A DNA stretch of 64,000 bases from assembly GCF_014633365.1 (NCBI RefSeq), contig NC_068350.1:15112995-15176994 (forward strand), written 5' to 3'. Both the position numbers and the translations under genes were made by a program. Below are positions 21,390 to 33,517 of this stretch, piece after piece (within the stretch, counting starts at the first letter, position 1; every line of letters starts with the position of its first letter). Origin of the DNA: Diospyros lotus (lineage: Eukaryota > Streptophyta > Magnoliopsida > Ericales > Ebenaceae). A model generated the notes under the pieces. That model ran no database searches. It saw nothing but the letters and a program-made list of their open reading frames with translations, and was not told where the DNA came from.

Positions 21390-22190
21390 GTTAGCTGTGG
21401 ACTCCATAAACACAAAAGCCAGCCTCCAATAACAAGCAAGCGACAACTCAATGGGAGGGAAAACCTGTTCCCTCAGAAGCCTCCAAACATGACGAAGAGC
21501 ATAACTCTGAATAAACAGTCTGAATCGAAGAGTCGTTAGACGGGCCCACACAACGCACTGAATCAGATGAGCCAACTAAGAGGTAGATCTCTCTTGATCA
21601 TGGAAGCACCTGTTATTACACTCCCTTCAGATGAAATACACCAAAGCATGAAGCACCAATCTGTTCAAGACCTGCCACACCATCTCGCAGCAGCCAAATC
21701 ACACTAGTATCCTATCGACGCCAAGACCAATTGAATTTTTTTGATCTATGGAAGAATGTCAGCACTTCTCTAGAATAAAAGACACTAAAAAAAAGCTGAC
21801 TATGTCTCTCCGCATTCATCCTGCAAAGGAAACATCTATTTGGAAAAGACAAAAAGGTTAATACGGTCAAGAGTAGAAAGAAGTTCTCGAATTGCTAACC
21901 ACAAAATAAAAGATTGAGCTGGAATACACTCCGACGACCACACGAGCCTATGCCAAGGAACCCAGGGATGCTTTTCCTGAAGTCCTTAAAGCGCAGTCCT
22001 CACAGAAAAAACATCGTTCACAGCCGAGAGCCAAAAAAATCTCATCTGATGCTGAAAGCAAGGAAGGCTAGAAAGGTGATTCCTAATAAGATCGTAAATT
22101 AGACAGGGGAAAAGGACGGGCCAGTTCCAAGAGCCATTCTCATGAAATCAAAGACCTTGGTCAAGGTATGGATGCCTAATTACCGTGGCA
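21390..22190 (-). pseudogene. LINE ORF2 C-terminal (zf-RVT) relic
   Basis: Joined by eye across frames, the minus strand reads in order HENGSWNWPVLFP, DEIFLALG/VNDVFSV, FPNRCFLCRMNAERHSQLFFS, YSREVLTFFH and a W-rich tail. This is the order of the zinc-binding reverse transcriptase region (zf-RVT) at the end of plant LINE ORF2, with the CFLC...H.LFF zinc motif. There are many stops and at least two frameshifts. Reverse transcriptase and endonuclease domains are absent. It ends against a Cassandra fragment at about 22230. Confidence 0.68.
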
Positions 22191-22234
22191 ATTGGCGAGA
22201 GAAACGATCAAATAAGCACACCCAAAGGGTGCTT

Positions 22235-22335
22235 AAGGGGGGGAGGGAGAAGATCTGAGACCAATTTAAGGTCACATGACGAGGACATCATGTGATCAAG
22301 GAGGGGGAGAATGTAATACCCCAAGAGCCATGGTC
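22235..22335 (+). mobile_element. Cassandra fragment (internal 3' part plus LTR start)
   Basis: GGTCACATGACGAGGACATC and the following AATGTAATACCCCAAGAGCC match the internal-LTR junction at 13505-13562. The match stops about 20 bases into the LTR, so only a fragment is left. Confidence 0.75.
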
Positions 22336-22339
22336 AGGT

Positions 22340-22830
22340 CTAAGAAGAATGACAAAGTGTTACATGCAAAAGGCATAAGAAACCTTCCACCATCTCATTG
22401 CAAGTGCCTCTTTTTCTTATACCCACTATTTCCAAATCCATAAGTATTAAAATTGTCATTAGTCTTTCTGTCAGTATTCATTAGTGTTTCCAAAATATTT
22501 TCACATATATGTTTTTTTTATGTGCATCACATCCAAATTATGTCTTAATTTCAATGTTTTCCAATAAGGCAATTAAAAGAATATACTTTTTTTTGTGTCC
22601 AACTCAACTCTTGTTCAACACATTTATGCTTTCCTGTATTAGATTGCTTTCCAAATATCACATCTAGAACATGAGCAAATTATCTTAATATATCATTTCT
22701 AGATAACTCTTCTAGTTTTGATTCATACTATGGCTTACCATTAAATCTTTTACTTTTTCTCCATGGATGTTTGTTTATCCAATTACTTACGATGATTCAT
22801 GTAATATTATTTTTTCCCATTTTTAAAAGT
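22340..22830 (-). pseudogene. Second CACTA TNP2 transposase relic
   Basis: On the minus strand, pieces in two to three frames read WINKHPWRKSKRFNGKP, YESKLEEL, HKCVEQELSWTQKK, then a degenerate form of the DVMHIEKN stretch (reading IIWM*CT*KKHICEN), and ILETLMNTDRKTNDNFNT. This is the middle of the TNP2 transposase before DUF4218. It is heavily decayed and short. Partial overlap in domain content with the relic at 880-1000 allows comparison; the two are clearly different copies. Confidence 0.72.
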
Positions 22831-22969
22831 AAGCGAGCATGTCTACTCATTGCAAACAAGACAAGCTAATTAACATTCCTCTGTACTCCACTCAGATAAC
22901 ATTTCGTAATGCAGAAAAATCATTTATGGTCTACAACAATGTGTAGTATGCAATTGGAACTTAATTAAA

Positions 22970-23422
22970 AAGATAGTAAATTAAAGTATTGGTTTAGTTA
23001 ATCACTATCCTCTGATTTTGAACCCCTTGAATATATGAAGGCAGAATTTATTTTTGAGTTTTATCCAACTTCTATCCATCAAGTTAATCCTAATATTAAA
23101 GAACAAAAAAAAAAAAAATGAAATGAAACTTAAGCGATTCAATAACTGATAAAAAAATTACAACAAATTAATAAGAAGATAGTAAAATTAAAGTGATGCT
23201 TAGCTAATCACTATTCTCTCATTTCAGACCCCTTGAATGTATGCGGAGCAAAATTTATTTTTAGTTTTATCCAACTTCATAAACTTCTATCCATCAAGTT
23301 ATTCTAATATTACAGAACAAAAAAAAAAAAAATGAAATGAAACTTAAGCAATTCAATAACTCATAATTTTGTTTTAGTAAATTAAAGTATTGGTTTAGTT
23401 AATCACTATTCTCTCATTTTTA
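22970..23422. repeat. Direct tandem repeat, about 200 bases x 2.3
   Basis: Unit 1 (about 22970-23152) and unit 2 (about 23175-23367) share TTAGTTAATCACTATYCTCT, CCCCTTGAAT, TTATCCAACTTC, a poly-A run and ATGAAATGAAACTTAAGC. A third unit is cut at about 23422. Confidence 0.8.
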
Positions 23423-23519
23423 TTTTAGTCCTTATTTGTTGCCACCGAGCCATGATTCCAATGGATGCCTCCAATCGCAATGGTTCAATATCCAAAAAGG
23501 AGTTTTGATCTAACAATTG

Positions 23520-24720
23520 ACTTTTTGTAAATCTAAAAATAAATTTTTTATAGTCAAAACTTGCATTTTTGGAAAAATGTCATTGACCACCATCCATGGC
23601 AGATTCCGACGATCGAAACTGACCATTAGATTAGCATTGGCTTAGTGATCCACATAACTGAAAATTAAAAGTGTCTAATGAACGGATTTCAGTAAATCTA
23701 AGTTTTTAATACCTACCCCTATTCTTGTGTGAATATACTAGAAAATTGAGAAAATCGTCGGAAACCTTACAGAAGGGGCCAAAGCCCATATGCCATAAAT
23801 CTCGAAAGGAAAAAGAGGCGCATTTGAGGCAATGGTGGTTGCTGAGGTGGCATCGATCTATCAATGGTTGAACATGTGTGTTGTGATTGGAGCCAGTATC
23901 TTGTAAAGAAAGGAAACAATCAGAGGGAGAAAGATGTGCTAGTGGTTATCGTTATGTGTAGGTAAAGAGGAAGGGTCGGCCAATTGGGAACACATAATCA
24001 GTAGAGATGGTGATGAAGACTATAAAGGGAAGGGTTGAAGGCGCCAAATAGCAGTGATAAGTTAACGATGGAGGATTAATGGAAACACTGGTTTTTCTTT
24101 TTAATTGAATTGTGTAAAATAAATAGAAGTACATTACATAAACTCTTTTTAAAACTGACAAAAGGTAAGTTAATTCATGAGGGAAGTAGTCCATATCTCC
24201 CATATAATGTTTAAATTATTACAAGATAAAATATTATTTTTATATATATATTACTCTTTATACTATGAAAATTTGGATCATTTTGAGTTTTTATTGATAT
24301 GTTGACACAAATTATGAAGTTTTTTGGTCTCATGGTGATTAATTTTTAGATTAGGAATTCAACTATTTTTATATTAATTACTTGGCTCCATACATCAATT
24401 TTTATATATTAAAAATTGTGTGCCTTTGAGTGATCTTAAGTTAAGATAATTATATTTCTTCTTTCTATTTTACATAGTTATAATATCTATTTCACTAATT
24501 TTTGTAGATCTAAAATTAATTTTTTTTATCAAAACTTGTGTTTTTGAAAAACATTACCGACCCATTGTTGACGGTGGATTTCGATAATCGGAACTAACCA
24601 TCAGATTAGCGTTGGTTCAACGATCCACATATCCAAAAATCAAAATTAATTAGGGATTCAAACTATTTTAAATGACTATGATGACACAATCATCAGGTTT
24701 TTTGATCTTATGGTGATTAA
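23520..24720. repeat. Diverged direct repeats up to the assembly gap
   Basis: A block at about 23525-23665 and another at about 24505-24650 share the order TGTARATCTAAAA, CAAAACTTG, TTTTTGGAAAA, GATTYCGA, ACCATYAGATTAGC and GATCCACATA. A second pair shares TTTTTTGRTCTYATGGTGATTAA at about 24320 and at 24699-24720. The second copy stops exactly at the N run, so the repeat probably caused the gap. Confidence 0.65.
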
Positions 24721-24820
24721 NNNNNNNNNNNNNNNNNNNNNNNNNNNNNNNNNNNNNNNNNNNNNNNNNNNNNNNNNNNNNNNNNNNNNNNNNNNNNNNN
24801 NNNNNNNNNNNNNNNNNNNN
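24721..24820. other. Assembly gap (100 N)
   Basis: Exactly 100 N, a conventional placeholder for unknown length. The right flank begins inside CAX intron 1. Confidence 0.98.
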
Positions 24821-25016
24821 TTTTCGACAGAATCTCATCAGGTCTGAAACGGGTTTAGTTTTTATATAATTAATTAGTCAAAACTTCCACTGTGTAAAAC
24901 AAGTACTACTTGTTCTTAATCAAGCTCCATCCTTTCTTAGAAAGACTTAACAAATATTATAGAATTCTCCCTCTCTCTCTCTCTCCTTTCTTAGAAAGAC
25001 TTAAACAAATATTATA

Positions 25017-25052
<36 letters not shown>

Positions 25053-25468
25053 CATTCTCCGTTTCCATTACGACACGTAAGTTCAAGGGAATAAAGGAGA
25101 ATAAATCAAAGGTAATTTTAAAGAATACATATATATATATACATATACGCCATGATTAGTAGTTAAAATATACGTTGGTCTGAGGAACAATCTCTTAAAC
25201 AGCTGATATCACTGATTCTTTTACGGTAGTTAACATTAATTTTATGTGTTATTCTGGAGACAGCCATGGATTTTTGGTTTGAGCTTACTGGGACTGACGC
25301 CTCTAGCTGAACGTGTCAGCTTTTTGACAGAGTAAGGATCTAAATCCTTACACTCTCCGTTAATCATCACTAATTACTGTTTCTAATATGCAACTGATAC
25401 AGTTTCATTATTCATTTCTTGTGTTATCATGTGTTGCAGGCAGATTGCCTTCTACACCGGCCCAACAG
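24821..25468 (+). repeat. Duplicated segment, copy 1 (CAX intron 1 to exon 3)
   Basis: From the first base after the gap this segment aligns with 63356-64000 almost throughout, with scattered substitutions and small indels in CT and TA tracts. Both carry the same inner duplication of about 50 bases, TTTCTTAGAAAGACTTAA...AGAATTCTC, so that duplication predates the larger one. Confidence 0.9.
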
Positions 25469-28400
25469 GTAATTAATTAACTTCTCCACAATTCAAATCA
25501 TGAATAATATTGTTAATTAATTAAAATATATATATATATTTATTCTATGATCTGCACTGTCAGGCTCCACTTGTCTATAGAAGGTTATGGAGGCAGTAGT
25601 GATGATGAAACTGACAAAGAATAACATATATATAAGGTGCCACGTATACATGGTCCTATAACCAGCGGCCGAGCCATAATTTTTTTTTTAGGTGGGCAAA
25701 ATTAAATAATAAAAAATATTAAAATAATATAATATTAAAAAAATATATCAATAAATTATATAATTAACGTATTTTTATATTTTAATAATATCTCACATAA
25801 TAATATTATTATCAATTTTATTAAATATTTATTTTTTAATATACATAATTAAATTGTCATTCAATTATTAATTTATGATTTGATTGCGCAACGAGTCTTG
25901 ATAAACTTTATGATAGACTGTCGTTTAATCACTGATCTCTAATTCAATTGAGTAATCGAGTCTTAACAAGTTTCATAATAAAAAACATATTTTATGTCAT
26001 AGTTTCAAATATGTAATGACAAATTTGTAACAAAAAATAAAAAAAATTAATCTATTTAATTAAAATAAAATTAAAAAAACGATCAAAAGAGGTTAACATG
26101 CACAAAATAAAAGTGAGCTAGATTTTCATATATCTTATTTTTAATTTTCAATAAATACTAAAAAATGCACTAATAGTCGCCACCAGCCACCATGCCTGGT
26201 AGTTTTCGACCATCAAAAGCAATCACCCGACACCTTTATTTCATCGATCAACATACCCAAAAATTAGTAAAATCTAATGGCCAAATTTCGTAGATCTAAG
26301 TTTAAACTTTCGACCAAACCCAACAGACGTAAATGCATTGACAGTCACTTGACACCCTTATTTCCATCGACTAACATATTCAAAATTTAAAATTTTTTAA
26401 ATATTCAGTATGGGCATTAAGAAAAAAAATTAAAAATATAAAAAAATATTAAATTATTATATATAATAATTTTTTTTTTTTAAATCCATGGTGGGCTGTA
26501 CTTGGCTCCGCCCCTTCCTACAACTAATAAGTCAAACCAGGCAAAGTTTTGTCATCATTTTGATGTTCATATATGTATCACACAGAATACCATGGTCCAT
26601 ACTGTATACACACACACACACACACACACACCTTAATTCAAATTTTATGATAAGCCTGGCTGGCTTTGTTGGCACAGCCTATATGGCTAAACCAGGAGCA
26701 AAGAGACGCAGCTGTCGCTAAAAACTGATCTCACAAAACAGTAAAAGTAGTTCTCCACAATTTTAATTTTCTTTTGTCACAAATAGTACTATTAGTGACA
26801 GACAAACTCATCGCTAATAATTATATTAACATAATTAGTGTAAGTTTTTTCATCACTCAAATCACATATAAGTTTTGAGTCACACACACATATAAGTGTC
26901 AAAACATAGTTATGTGACATTTTAATATATCACCAAAATGAACAATATTTAGTAATTAATTTACCTTCATTAATTTGGTGACACACAGTGGGAGGGCTGC
27001 TGAATGCAACATGTGGAAATGCCACAGAGCTTATAATAGCACTGCTTGCTCTCATCCAACACAAAGTAGATGTGGTGAAGTACTCTCTCTTGGGCTCCAT
27101 CATCTCTAACCTCCTCCTCGTTCTTGGTACCTCACTCTTCTGTGGTGGACTTGCTAACCTCAATAGGGAACAAAAATTTGAAAGAGTAAGACAAAAAATA
27201 TCTTTCACCATTTCTATCCGGATTAATTAATTTGTGCATGAAAATCAGTTCCATGGAGATTAATTCACTGATCTGCATGTATGTTTTGATTTAACAACAG
27301 AAACAAGCCGATGTGAACTCGCTCCTCTTGATGCTGGCATTGTTGTGCCACATGCTGCCCATAATGTTCCGGTATGCTGGAAAATCTGACAGCGCGACTG
27401 CAGAGGTGACGCTTCTTTTGTCGCGAGTGTGCAGTGTTGTCATGCTTGTCGCTTATTTGGCCTATCTTGTATTCCAACTGTGGACACACCGACAATTGTT
27501 TGAAGCACCGGAGGTGAATTTCCCTTGAACCTGCAGTAAGGCTACATATATGCAATTTTGTATCATTGAGAAATACTAATTTAATCACTATTATTGTGCA
27601 TAATATGACCAGGAAAAAGATGAAGAGAGTGATACTGTGATCTCAGAAGAAGAACCAGTGATTGGATTTTGGAGTGGATTTGCCTGGCTAATTGGCATGA
27701 CTTCGGTCATTGCTTTACTATCTGAGTATGTTGTGGGAACAATTGAGGTAATTAATATAACATTAGTCCAAATGAAATCATCAAATTCAAAATGATCACT
27801 TTTCGCTTATTCTTTTGTAAGATTTCTCAATTAATTGACACTAATTAACCAAATACACCTTGGGTAATTAACAGGATGCATCAGAATCATGGGGCTTATC
27901 TGTCAGCTTCATCAGCATAATATTGCTACCAATCGTTGGAAATGCAGCTGAACACGCTGGAGCGATCATATTTGCTTTCAAGAACAAGTTGGTCAGTGAA
28001 CTCTTGATTTCCTTTTCCATTTCGCCTCAATAGTTTGAGTTTGATTCTGAGAGTACAGATTTTTCATTTTTGTGGGTACTTTATGCAGGATATATCCTTG
28101 GGAGTAGCTTTAGGATCTGCAACTCAAATTGCTTTGTTTGTGGTAAGCATCCAAGCTATCCTAAAATGGCAGCTTTACAAAATAAAAAAATAAAAAAAAG
28201 ATGGTTCTGATAGTTTTAATTTTACGTTTGTCTCAGGTTCCATTGAGCGTGGTCTTCGCTTGGATCATCGGTGTGAAGATGGATCTTGATTTCAATCTCA
28301 CTGAGACCGGCTCGCTCGCTCTCTCAATTATAGTCACAGCTTTCACTTTGCAGGTAATTAACTAAGATCATCACTTAAAACTATTTTTGTTGCAGCTATA

Positions 28401-28682
28401 TATATCATTCATCATTGAACTAACTTATACCAAACTGTAAATACCTATAGGATGGGACTTCTCATTACATGAAAGGATTGGTTCTTCTTCTGTGCTACAT
28501 TGTTATTGGGGCCTCTTTTTTTGTTACTCAATCCCCAACAAGTAAGCCCTCGTGACAAAACTATAGTCATATCATCATGGCAATATCAATTCTTGCATGT
28601 ACTTATATTTATACTTCTCTCGAATTTTTTTCTCACAGATCAATCAAATGGTGTCAATTTGGGAATTCATTCATCGGCTTGA
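25264..28682 (+). CDS. CAX: Vacuolar cation/proton exchanger (CAX), copy 1, exons 2-11
   Basis: The product is a tonoplast Ca2+(or other cation)/H+ antiporter. Exons: 25264-25331, 25440-25468, 26989-27185, 27301-27513, 27613-27747, 27875-27991, 28089-28142, 28237-28353, 28451-28541, 28639-28682 (TGA). All joins are GT-AG and keep frame, giving 354 residues. Together with a 92-residue exon 1 like that of copy 2, the protein would be 446 residues, normal for CAX. Diagnostic motifs are the c-1 repeat [17 protein letters not shown] (exon 4), the acidic linker [14 protein letters not shown] (exon 6) and the c-2 repeat [10 protein letters not shown] (exon 7), with the paired Glu residues used in transport; about ten hydrophobic segments are expected. 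Exon 1 is missing because of the gap. Intron 3 holds a hAT element. No premature stop was seen. Confidence 0.95.
25663..26516. mobile_element. Non-autonomous hAT element in CAX intron 3
   Basis: The left end CAGCGGCCGAGCC and the reverse complement of the right end (AAGGGGCGGAGCC) agree at 10 of 13 positions and fit the hAT consensus CAGnGGCGGAGCC. Flanks are CCTATAAC (25655-25662) and CCTACAAC (26517-26524), an 8-base target duplication with one mismatch. It has no transposase and is 854 bases long. Confidence 0.82.
26606..26631. repeat. AC microsatellite in CAX intron 3
   Basis: An uninterrupted run of about twelve AC units just outside the hAT element. Confidence 0.9.
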
Positions 28683-29100
28683 GGAAACTTCAGTGCTCGA
28701 TAGCAATGTGAGGAACTCAAATAAATGAAGATATATGTACACGCTAAATTATGATATTGCAGAACAACTTATTATTTCATGTACTGTATTCCGAATGCAG
28801 TCTTTGGCCTTGCGGGGAGTCACTGGCCATGAATTCTTGAGGGTGTTTGAACTCATTGGATGTGCATTTGTTATTCTTCGATTTTGATTGTTCTCGATCG
28901 GGCGCAGTAAGTTATATATAATCAACCTGAAGTTGCAGCTTCCTTGTTTTAGAAGAGGCTGCACTCCCTGGGAAGTCAAGAATAAGGGGAGGAAATAGCA
29001 TAGCCAGCAGCAGTATATAAGCAATATTACCATGTGTCAGCGAGTTTCTCCTATAGGATTTGTAAGATTTTCATGGCTGCCTTTTGTTCCTTATTGTAGT

Positions 29101-29106
29101 AATAAA
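29101..29106 (+). terminator. Likely poly(A) signal of CAX copy 1
   Basis: AATAAA 419 bases after the stop codon, with a second GAATAAATC at about 29141. Choice between them is inference. Confidence 0.45.
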
Positions 29107-29404
29107 GTTCTAGCAAAACTGTCACTGTTTGCTTTAGCAGTGGAATAAATCAGTGAATAAAAATTGTTGTTCATGCTTTTTTGTTACTGTTGGAGTTAAT
29201 GTGTTTAGATGATCAAAGAGTTTCTTATATCTCCAATGTGTCTCCATATTTCCAAGGAGTTATAGATGCTGATATGTCGTGACAAAAACGCAAATTAATT
29301 TATAAATGATAATAAACGGGTTAATCCAGAATTGATCTAGTTGACCCAAGGACAGAGGAATATACATGTTGATTCAATAAGACCTATGATATTGTGTTTA
29401 AGCT

Positions 29405-30263
29405 TGTTGAGGTGTGATACCCAACAAGTTCACGGCAATGATGTTGTTGTCAAGTAACTTATCTATCATAGGCTTTGGCCCAAGATTGATAGGCTTTGTT
29501 GAGAGGTCCAATCCCACAAAGAGGTGGCCCAACAAAAAGATGACCCAAGCACATTTACCTTGTGTTTGAGGAAAGTTGGGCTTGGCCCAGCTTCTCAAAC
29601 CAAGGACCAAGCCCATTGTCTAAAGCCCACAACGCCTTATCTAAAAGCCCACATATATATACATGAGTTTGACCTAACTTCTTCATTTTTGTTGAAGGCG
29701 TCTGTTCTCTGGCCGATTTCAAATCAGGTTTGGTTTCTTCTTCTGACCGATTCCAACATAGGTTTGTTTCTCTTATCCTATCTTAACCTATCGGATAACC
29801 CGATAGTATCCTCATATTTGAAGATCTCTATTTGGTTCTCAGGAGGTGGTCTTGGTATTATTCGGGAGAGAACTGAGAGAGGGGAGAGGTGAATGCGAGA
29901 AGAGAGAGAGAGAGAGAGTTGAGAGTGAGAAAAGTGTTCTCCTTGGTGGGGTTTTCTTCGTCCTTGTGTGGGTGTGTAATTATCGGTTGTGGGTTTTGTG
30001 ATTGAGGCTGTTTTGGGTGTCGATTTAATGAAGTTCTTGGGCTTTGCTTGGAACTGATTCTAGATTACCTTTTGTGGGTGTTGGACCGATCAACATTGAG
30101 CCTTGCAAATCCACATTCTTCTTCTCCATTACTGAGCACCAACAGGGAGTGTGTTGTTCTTTTTTGTTTCAGCTTGCTGTCTTTGTTTTACTTACTATTT
30201 TTTGCGATTTCTTTTCCCTAACGTGTGGATCTTGTGGTTCTTTTATGATGTACAATCTCTACA
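29405..30263 (+). repeat. 5' LTR of the copia element
   Basis: 859 bases, TGTTGAGG to TCTCTACA. A TATA-like run CATATATATACATG lies near 29651, and a (GA)n tract near 29900-29920. Confidence 0.82.
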
Positions 30264-30266
30264 AAG

Positions 30267-30278
30267 TGGTATCAGAGC
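30267..30278 (+). other. Primer binding site (tRNA-Met) of the copia element
   Basis: TGGTATCAGAGC, perfect, three bases after the 5' LTR. Confidence 0.9.
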
Positions 30279-30291
30279 CTTGGTGGCTTCG

Positions 30292-31766
30292 TGTGACGCC
30301 TCGTTCCCACTTACGGGTGCCACTCGTGAATAATTAACTGAATTGCTCACATGCCTGGCCATTCATGAATGGTAGACTATGTTTCAACACGAAACGCCCT
30401 AGGTAAGAATTAGGTTTTGTCATTCCCTTCCCTCACCCCTAGGATTCACTAGCAAATTTAGGCTTTAATCATACTACACTTAGCTATTTAATTTCCAATA
30501 AAATTGCCCCAATCACCATTTTTATTTATTTTAATTATTCTTCCTTCCAAGAATTCCACCGGGCTCCATAAAAATCACCATTTTTATCAACTCATTTATT
30601 TTTACCAATTTTCGAGGAAAAACTCAAAATTTCTATTTTTCAAAAATTCGGCATTAATTATCTTAGAAAAATGCCCGAAAAATTTCTTTATTTTGAAAAT
30701 TCCTCTAGGGTCCAAAATCAATTAAGAAATGCCCCAAAAATCTCTAAATTTCCAAATTTTAAAAACAAAATTGGCCGGCAGGACTTGTTAGCGAGCGCAG
30801 GGCCCCATTGTACGCTGGCCAAGCGGGCCTCGCGAGCCCCCACCTACTGCACGCCTGCCGCCCACAACACGCCTACATGACCCAAAAAAATTTCTTGACC
30901 TTTTTAGCCCAAATTTTTCAGATTTCTCACACCTCACATATACACCAAAATACCCACTTTTTCAACTTAAAAATCATTTTCTCCAACACCCATGTTTTAT
31001 TCCAAAATAAAATTACATCCATGGTCTTAGGCCTTCACAAGCCATTACCAACCATTAAATTACATCACATGAAGCACATACAACAAATAGGCTTCCCTAA
31101 GCCATAAACTCACAAATTAAATAAAACACATGCTAAGGCTTCTATAAGCCATAAATTTACAAACCCACCATCAGCTTCCCAACTTCAAGCTTGCAACACT
31201 CCATTTTTCTCTTGGCACATGAACAACCTACAAATTGAGGGTTAAAACCTCATGAGCTATTAAGCTTAATAAGGGTGCAATGACAATAAGTATGAATATG
31301 AATATAAAATATGATGTCAATGCATGCATGCAATAAAGTTAAGGCTTTACATTCTCACAACCACCTTGATTTGAGGCTTAAACCTACCCTACCCCACACA
31401 ACCTCATGGCCATAGGTTCTTAAACACAAATAACATGCCAATGCACACATATTTGCTCATGAACCATACTTACAACCTTGCAAAGCCACCATCCCATGGG
31501 GCTATCCCTTACCTTTTACATTCTTTGAAGCTTTTAACTCTTCCTAGTTTCCTTCCAACTCTTCTCCTTAAGAGATCCTTGCACAACATAGATCTATATT
31601 ACTAAAGGAGAAATAAAAAGGAAGAAACCTAGCCTTTAAATGGCTAAAACATAATCTTCTTACCCCTTGAGGCTTTAGTGCTTCCCCAAAGCCTTCTTCT
31701 TGGAGCTTCAAACCACAACCTTCCTTGCTTCCAACTCCCAACTCAATGAAAGCTTCCTTCCTTCTC

Positions 31767-31802
<36 letters not shown>

Positions 31803-32778
31803 TGAGAGATTTTTCCCTAAGTCTTGTTATCCCAAACTCAAGAGCACATCCTAGCCCTTGATCTTTCTTTTTGAGGCTCAATCTCAACTTTTGGAAGAAA
31901 ACACAATCCATGCCATGGTCTCTTTAAATCTCAATCATTCGATCATTTTTCCTTTTTAAGACTTAATCTCTACCTTTAAAAGAAAGCACAATCCATGTGC
32001 CTATCCAAGAACTAATCTTAACCATCCAAAATTAGACTTTAATATAATTAATTATTATGTTGGCAATCCATGCCAACTTCTAAGACTTAATGGTGGCCCT
32101 TAGATCACTTTCCAAATCCAAGAATTAATCTCTCATCCCTTGAATTTGCATTTCTTTCTCATTTAAATTAAGAAGACTATTTTCCACCATTAATGCATGA
32201 CTAATTTAATTTCTTTTTGAAATTTCTTTTAATCCAACACCATCATGCCTCTCATTAAATTCTTGAAAGACTAATTAGCATTTCTTTTGCATTTATTTAA
32301 ATCTCTCATTTCTCTTAGCCAAGAGCTTGCCAAGTGTCACTCCTTGACACCAACTTGGCTTCCAAGCCTCTATCTTGGCCATCCATGTGGCTCCACCACA
32401 TTTAATCCCCAATTTAGGAAAAAATAAATTACTTCTTACATATTAATGCACTATAATTAATTTCCCTCTTTAATAATAAAATTCCCTCATGGAATTATAC
32501 TCCAAAATTACCAAAATATCCTTTATGAATTATTAGTCCCATTTATCTCCACATAAATACAAAAATGGGAATTTAATTCACTTACATACTTAATTCCACC
32601 TAAGAATTATTTTTAATTTACCAAAATACCCTTTATTGGACTTCACTATCCAAATTACCAAAATGCCCCTCTCTAGGGCACCCTTATTCTCAAGAATCCA
32701 TTATCTTCTTAAAAGAATTTTTGGAAGTTTCTCACTTTCTTTCTCATTCTCTTAACACTGGTAACACTGGGTGTTACA
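30292..32778 (+). mobile_element. Solo LTR (gypsy type, 2.5 kb) inside the copia leader
   Basis: Starts TGTGACGCC and ends GGGTGTTACA, with a perfect target duplication CTTCG at 30287-30291 and 32779-32783. It contains a (TTTC)n run at about 31764-31803 and no coding body. It inserted 13 bases after the copia primer site. Confidence 0.88.
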
Positions 32779-33517
32779 CTTCGTGGGTGGAAGAAATCGG
32801 CAATTTCTTGGCCGATTTCAGATCTAAGATGTTTCACAAAAATGTAACCCAGATTTGAATATCAGGCTAGATCTCCCTAATTCCTTCAAATCTCAGAGCA
32901 TGAGACCCTCCGTAGGTTTCTCAACATTGAGGCGCACTAGTAGGTGCGGCTCGTGTCACTCCAACGCACCAATAGCAATGACATGTGGTGACTGTAGTGG
33001 TGGGGTGGCAACTTCAACGAATGCAACTCCTAACAGCGTGCTCATACTGAGGAGAACGTCACTCCTATGTGGTTGGTTCTTTCAAATCCTCTTTTTCATT
33101 TACGGATTGATTCATCAAAACGCTCGGTGAGAAATTTCATAACCCCAACTTTAAATTTCCAGCAACTAGCAGGCCATTGGGTGGGGGTGGCCATTATAGG
33201 TTGGGGGTTACCCTGTGGTGGTAACTAATACGTGTTGCTAGAACTAGGGTTATATATGTAATTACTTGCCTTCATTAATTGTGATTTAATTCTCTATGTG
33301 GTTGCTGTTTTTTATTGATTTCCTGTTTGTTTAAGTTGCTGCAAAACTTGCACCCTAACAACTAGTCATTTGTGTGTCTTAGAATTTGTTTCAATTGACA
33401 TTTAGAGGACCCAAAAATAGTCAACTCGAATGTATTTTTGTCTTGTTTTTGTGTTGCATTCTTGTGTGTTTTGTGCATATCATGGATGCACATCACTTTG
33501 AGTTTGGTGTGTTTATA

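Larger units (their letters stand above)
17731..21400 (-). mobile_element. 5' LTR of the minus-strand gypsy element, split by a solo LTR
   Basis: The left edge, TGTAACACCCC on + at 17731, lies beside the primer site. The LTR is interrupted at 17821-19593 by a later solo LTR and continues from 19594. A TATA box on - lies at 21051-21044, so transcription would run leftward through gag. The far edge could not be fixed (estimate about 21400). Blocks at 20160-20400 repeat GCCCTYTTACA...CACGAGAT several times. Confidence 0.55.

Noticed and set aside
28500..28682. Separate small ORF at the end of CAX
   Set aside because: It is intron 10 plus exon 11 read through in another frame; the spliced CAX reading explains the region.
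25264..28682. CAX copy 1 as a pseudogene
   Set aside because: All visible exons are in frame with canonical splice sites and both transport repeats are intact; the missing exon 1 is explained by the gap.
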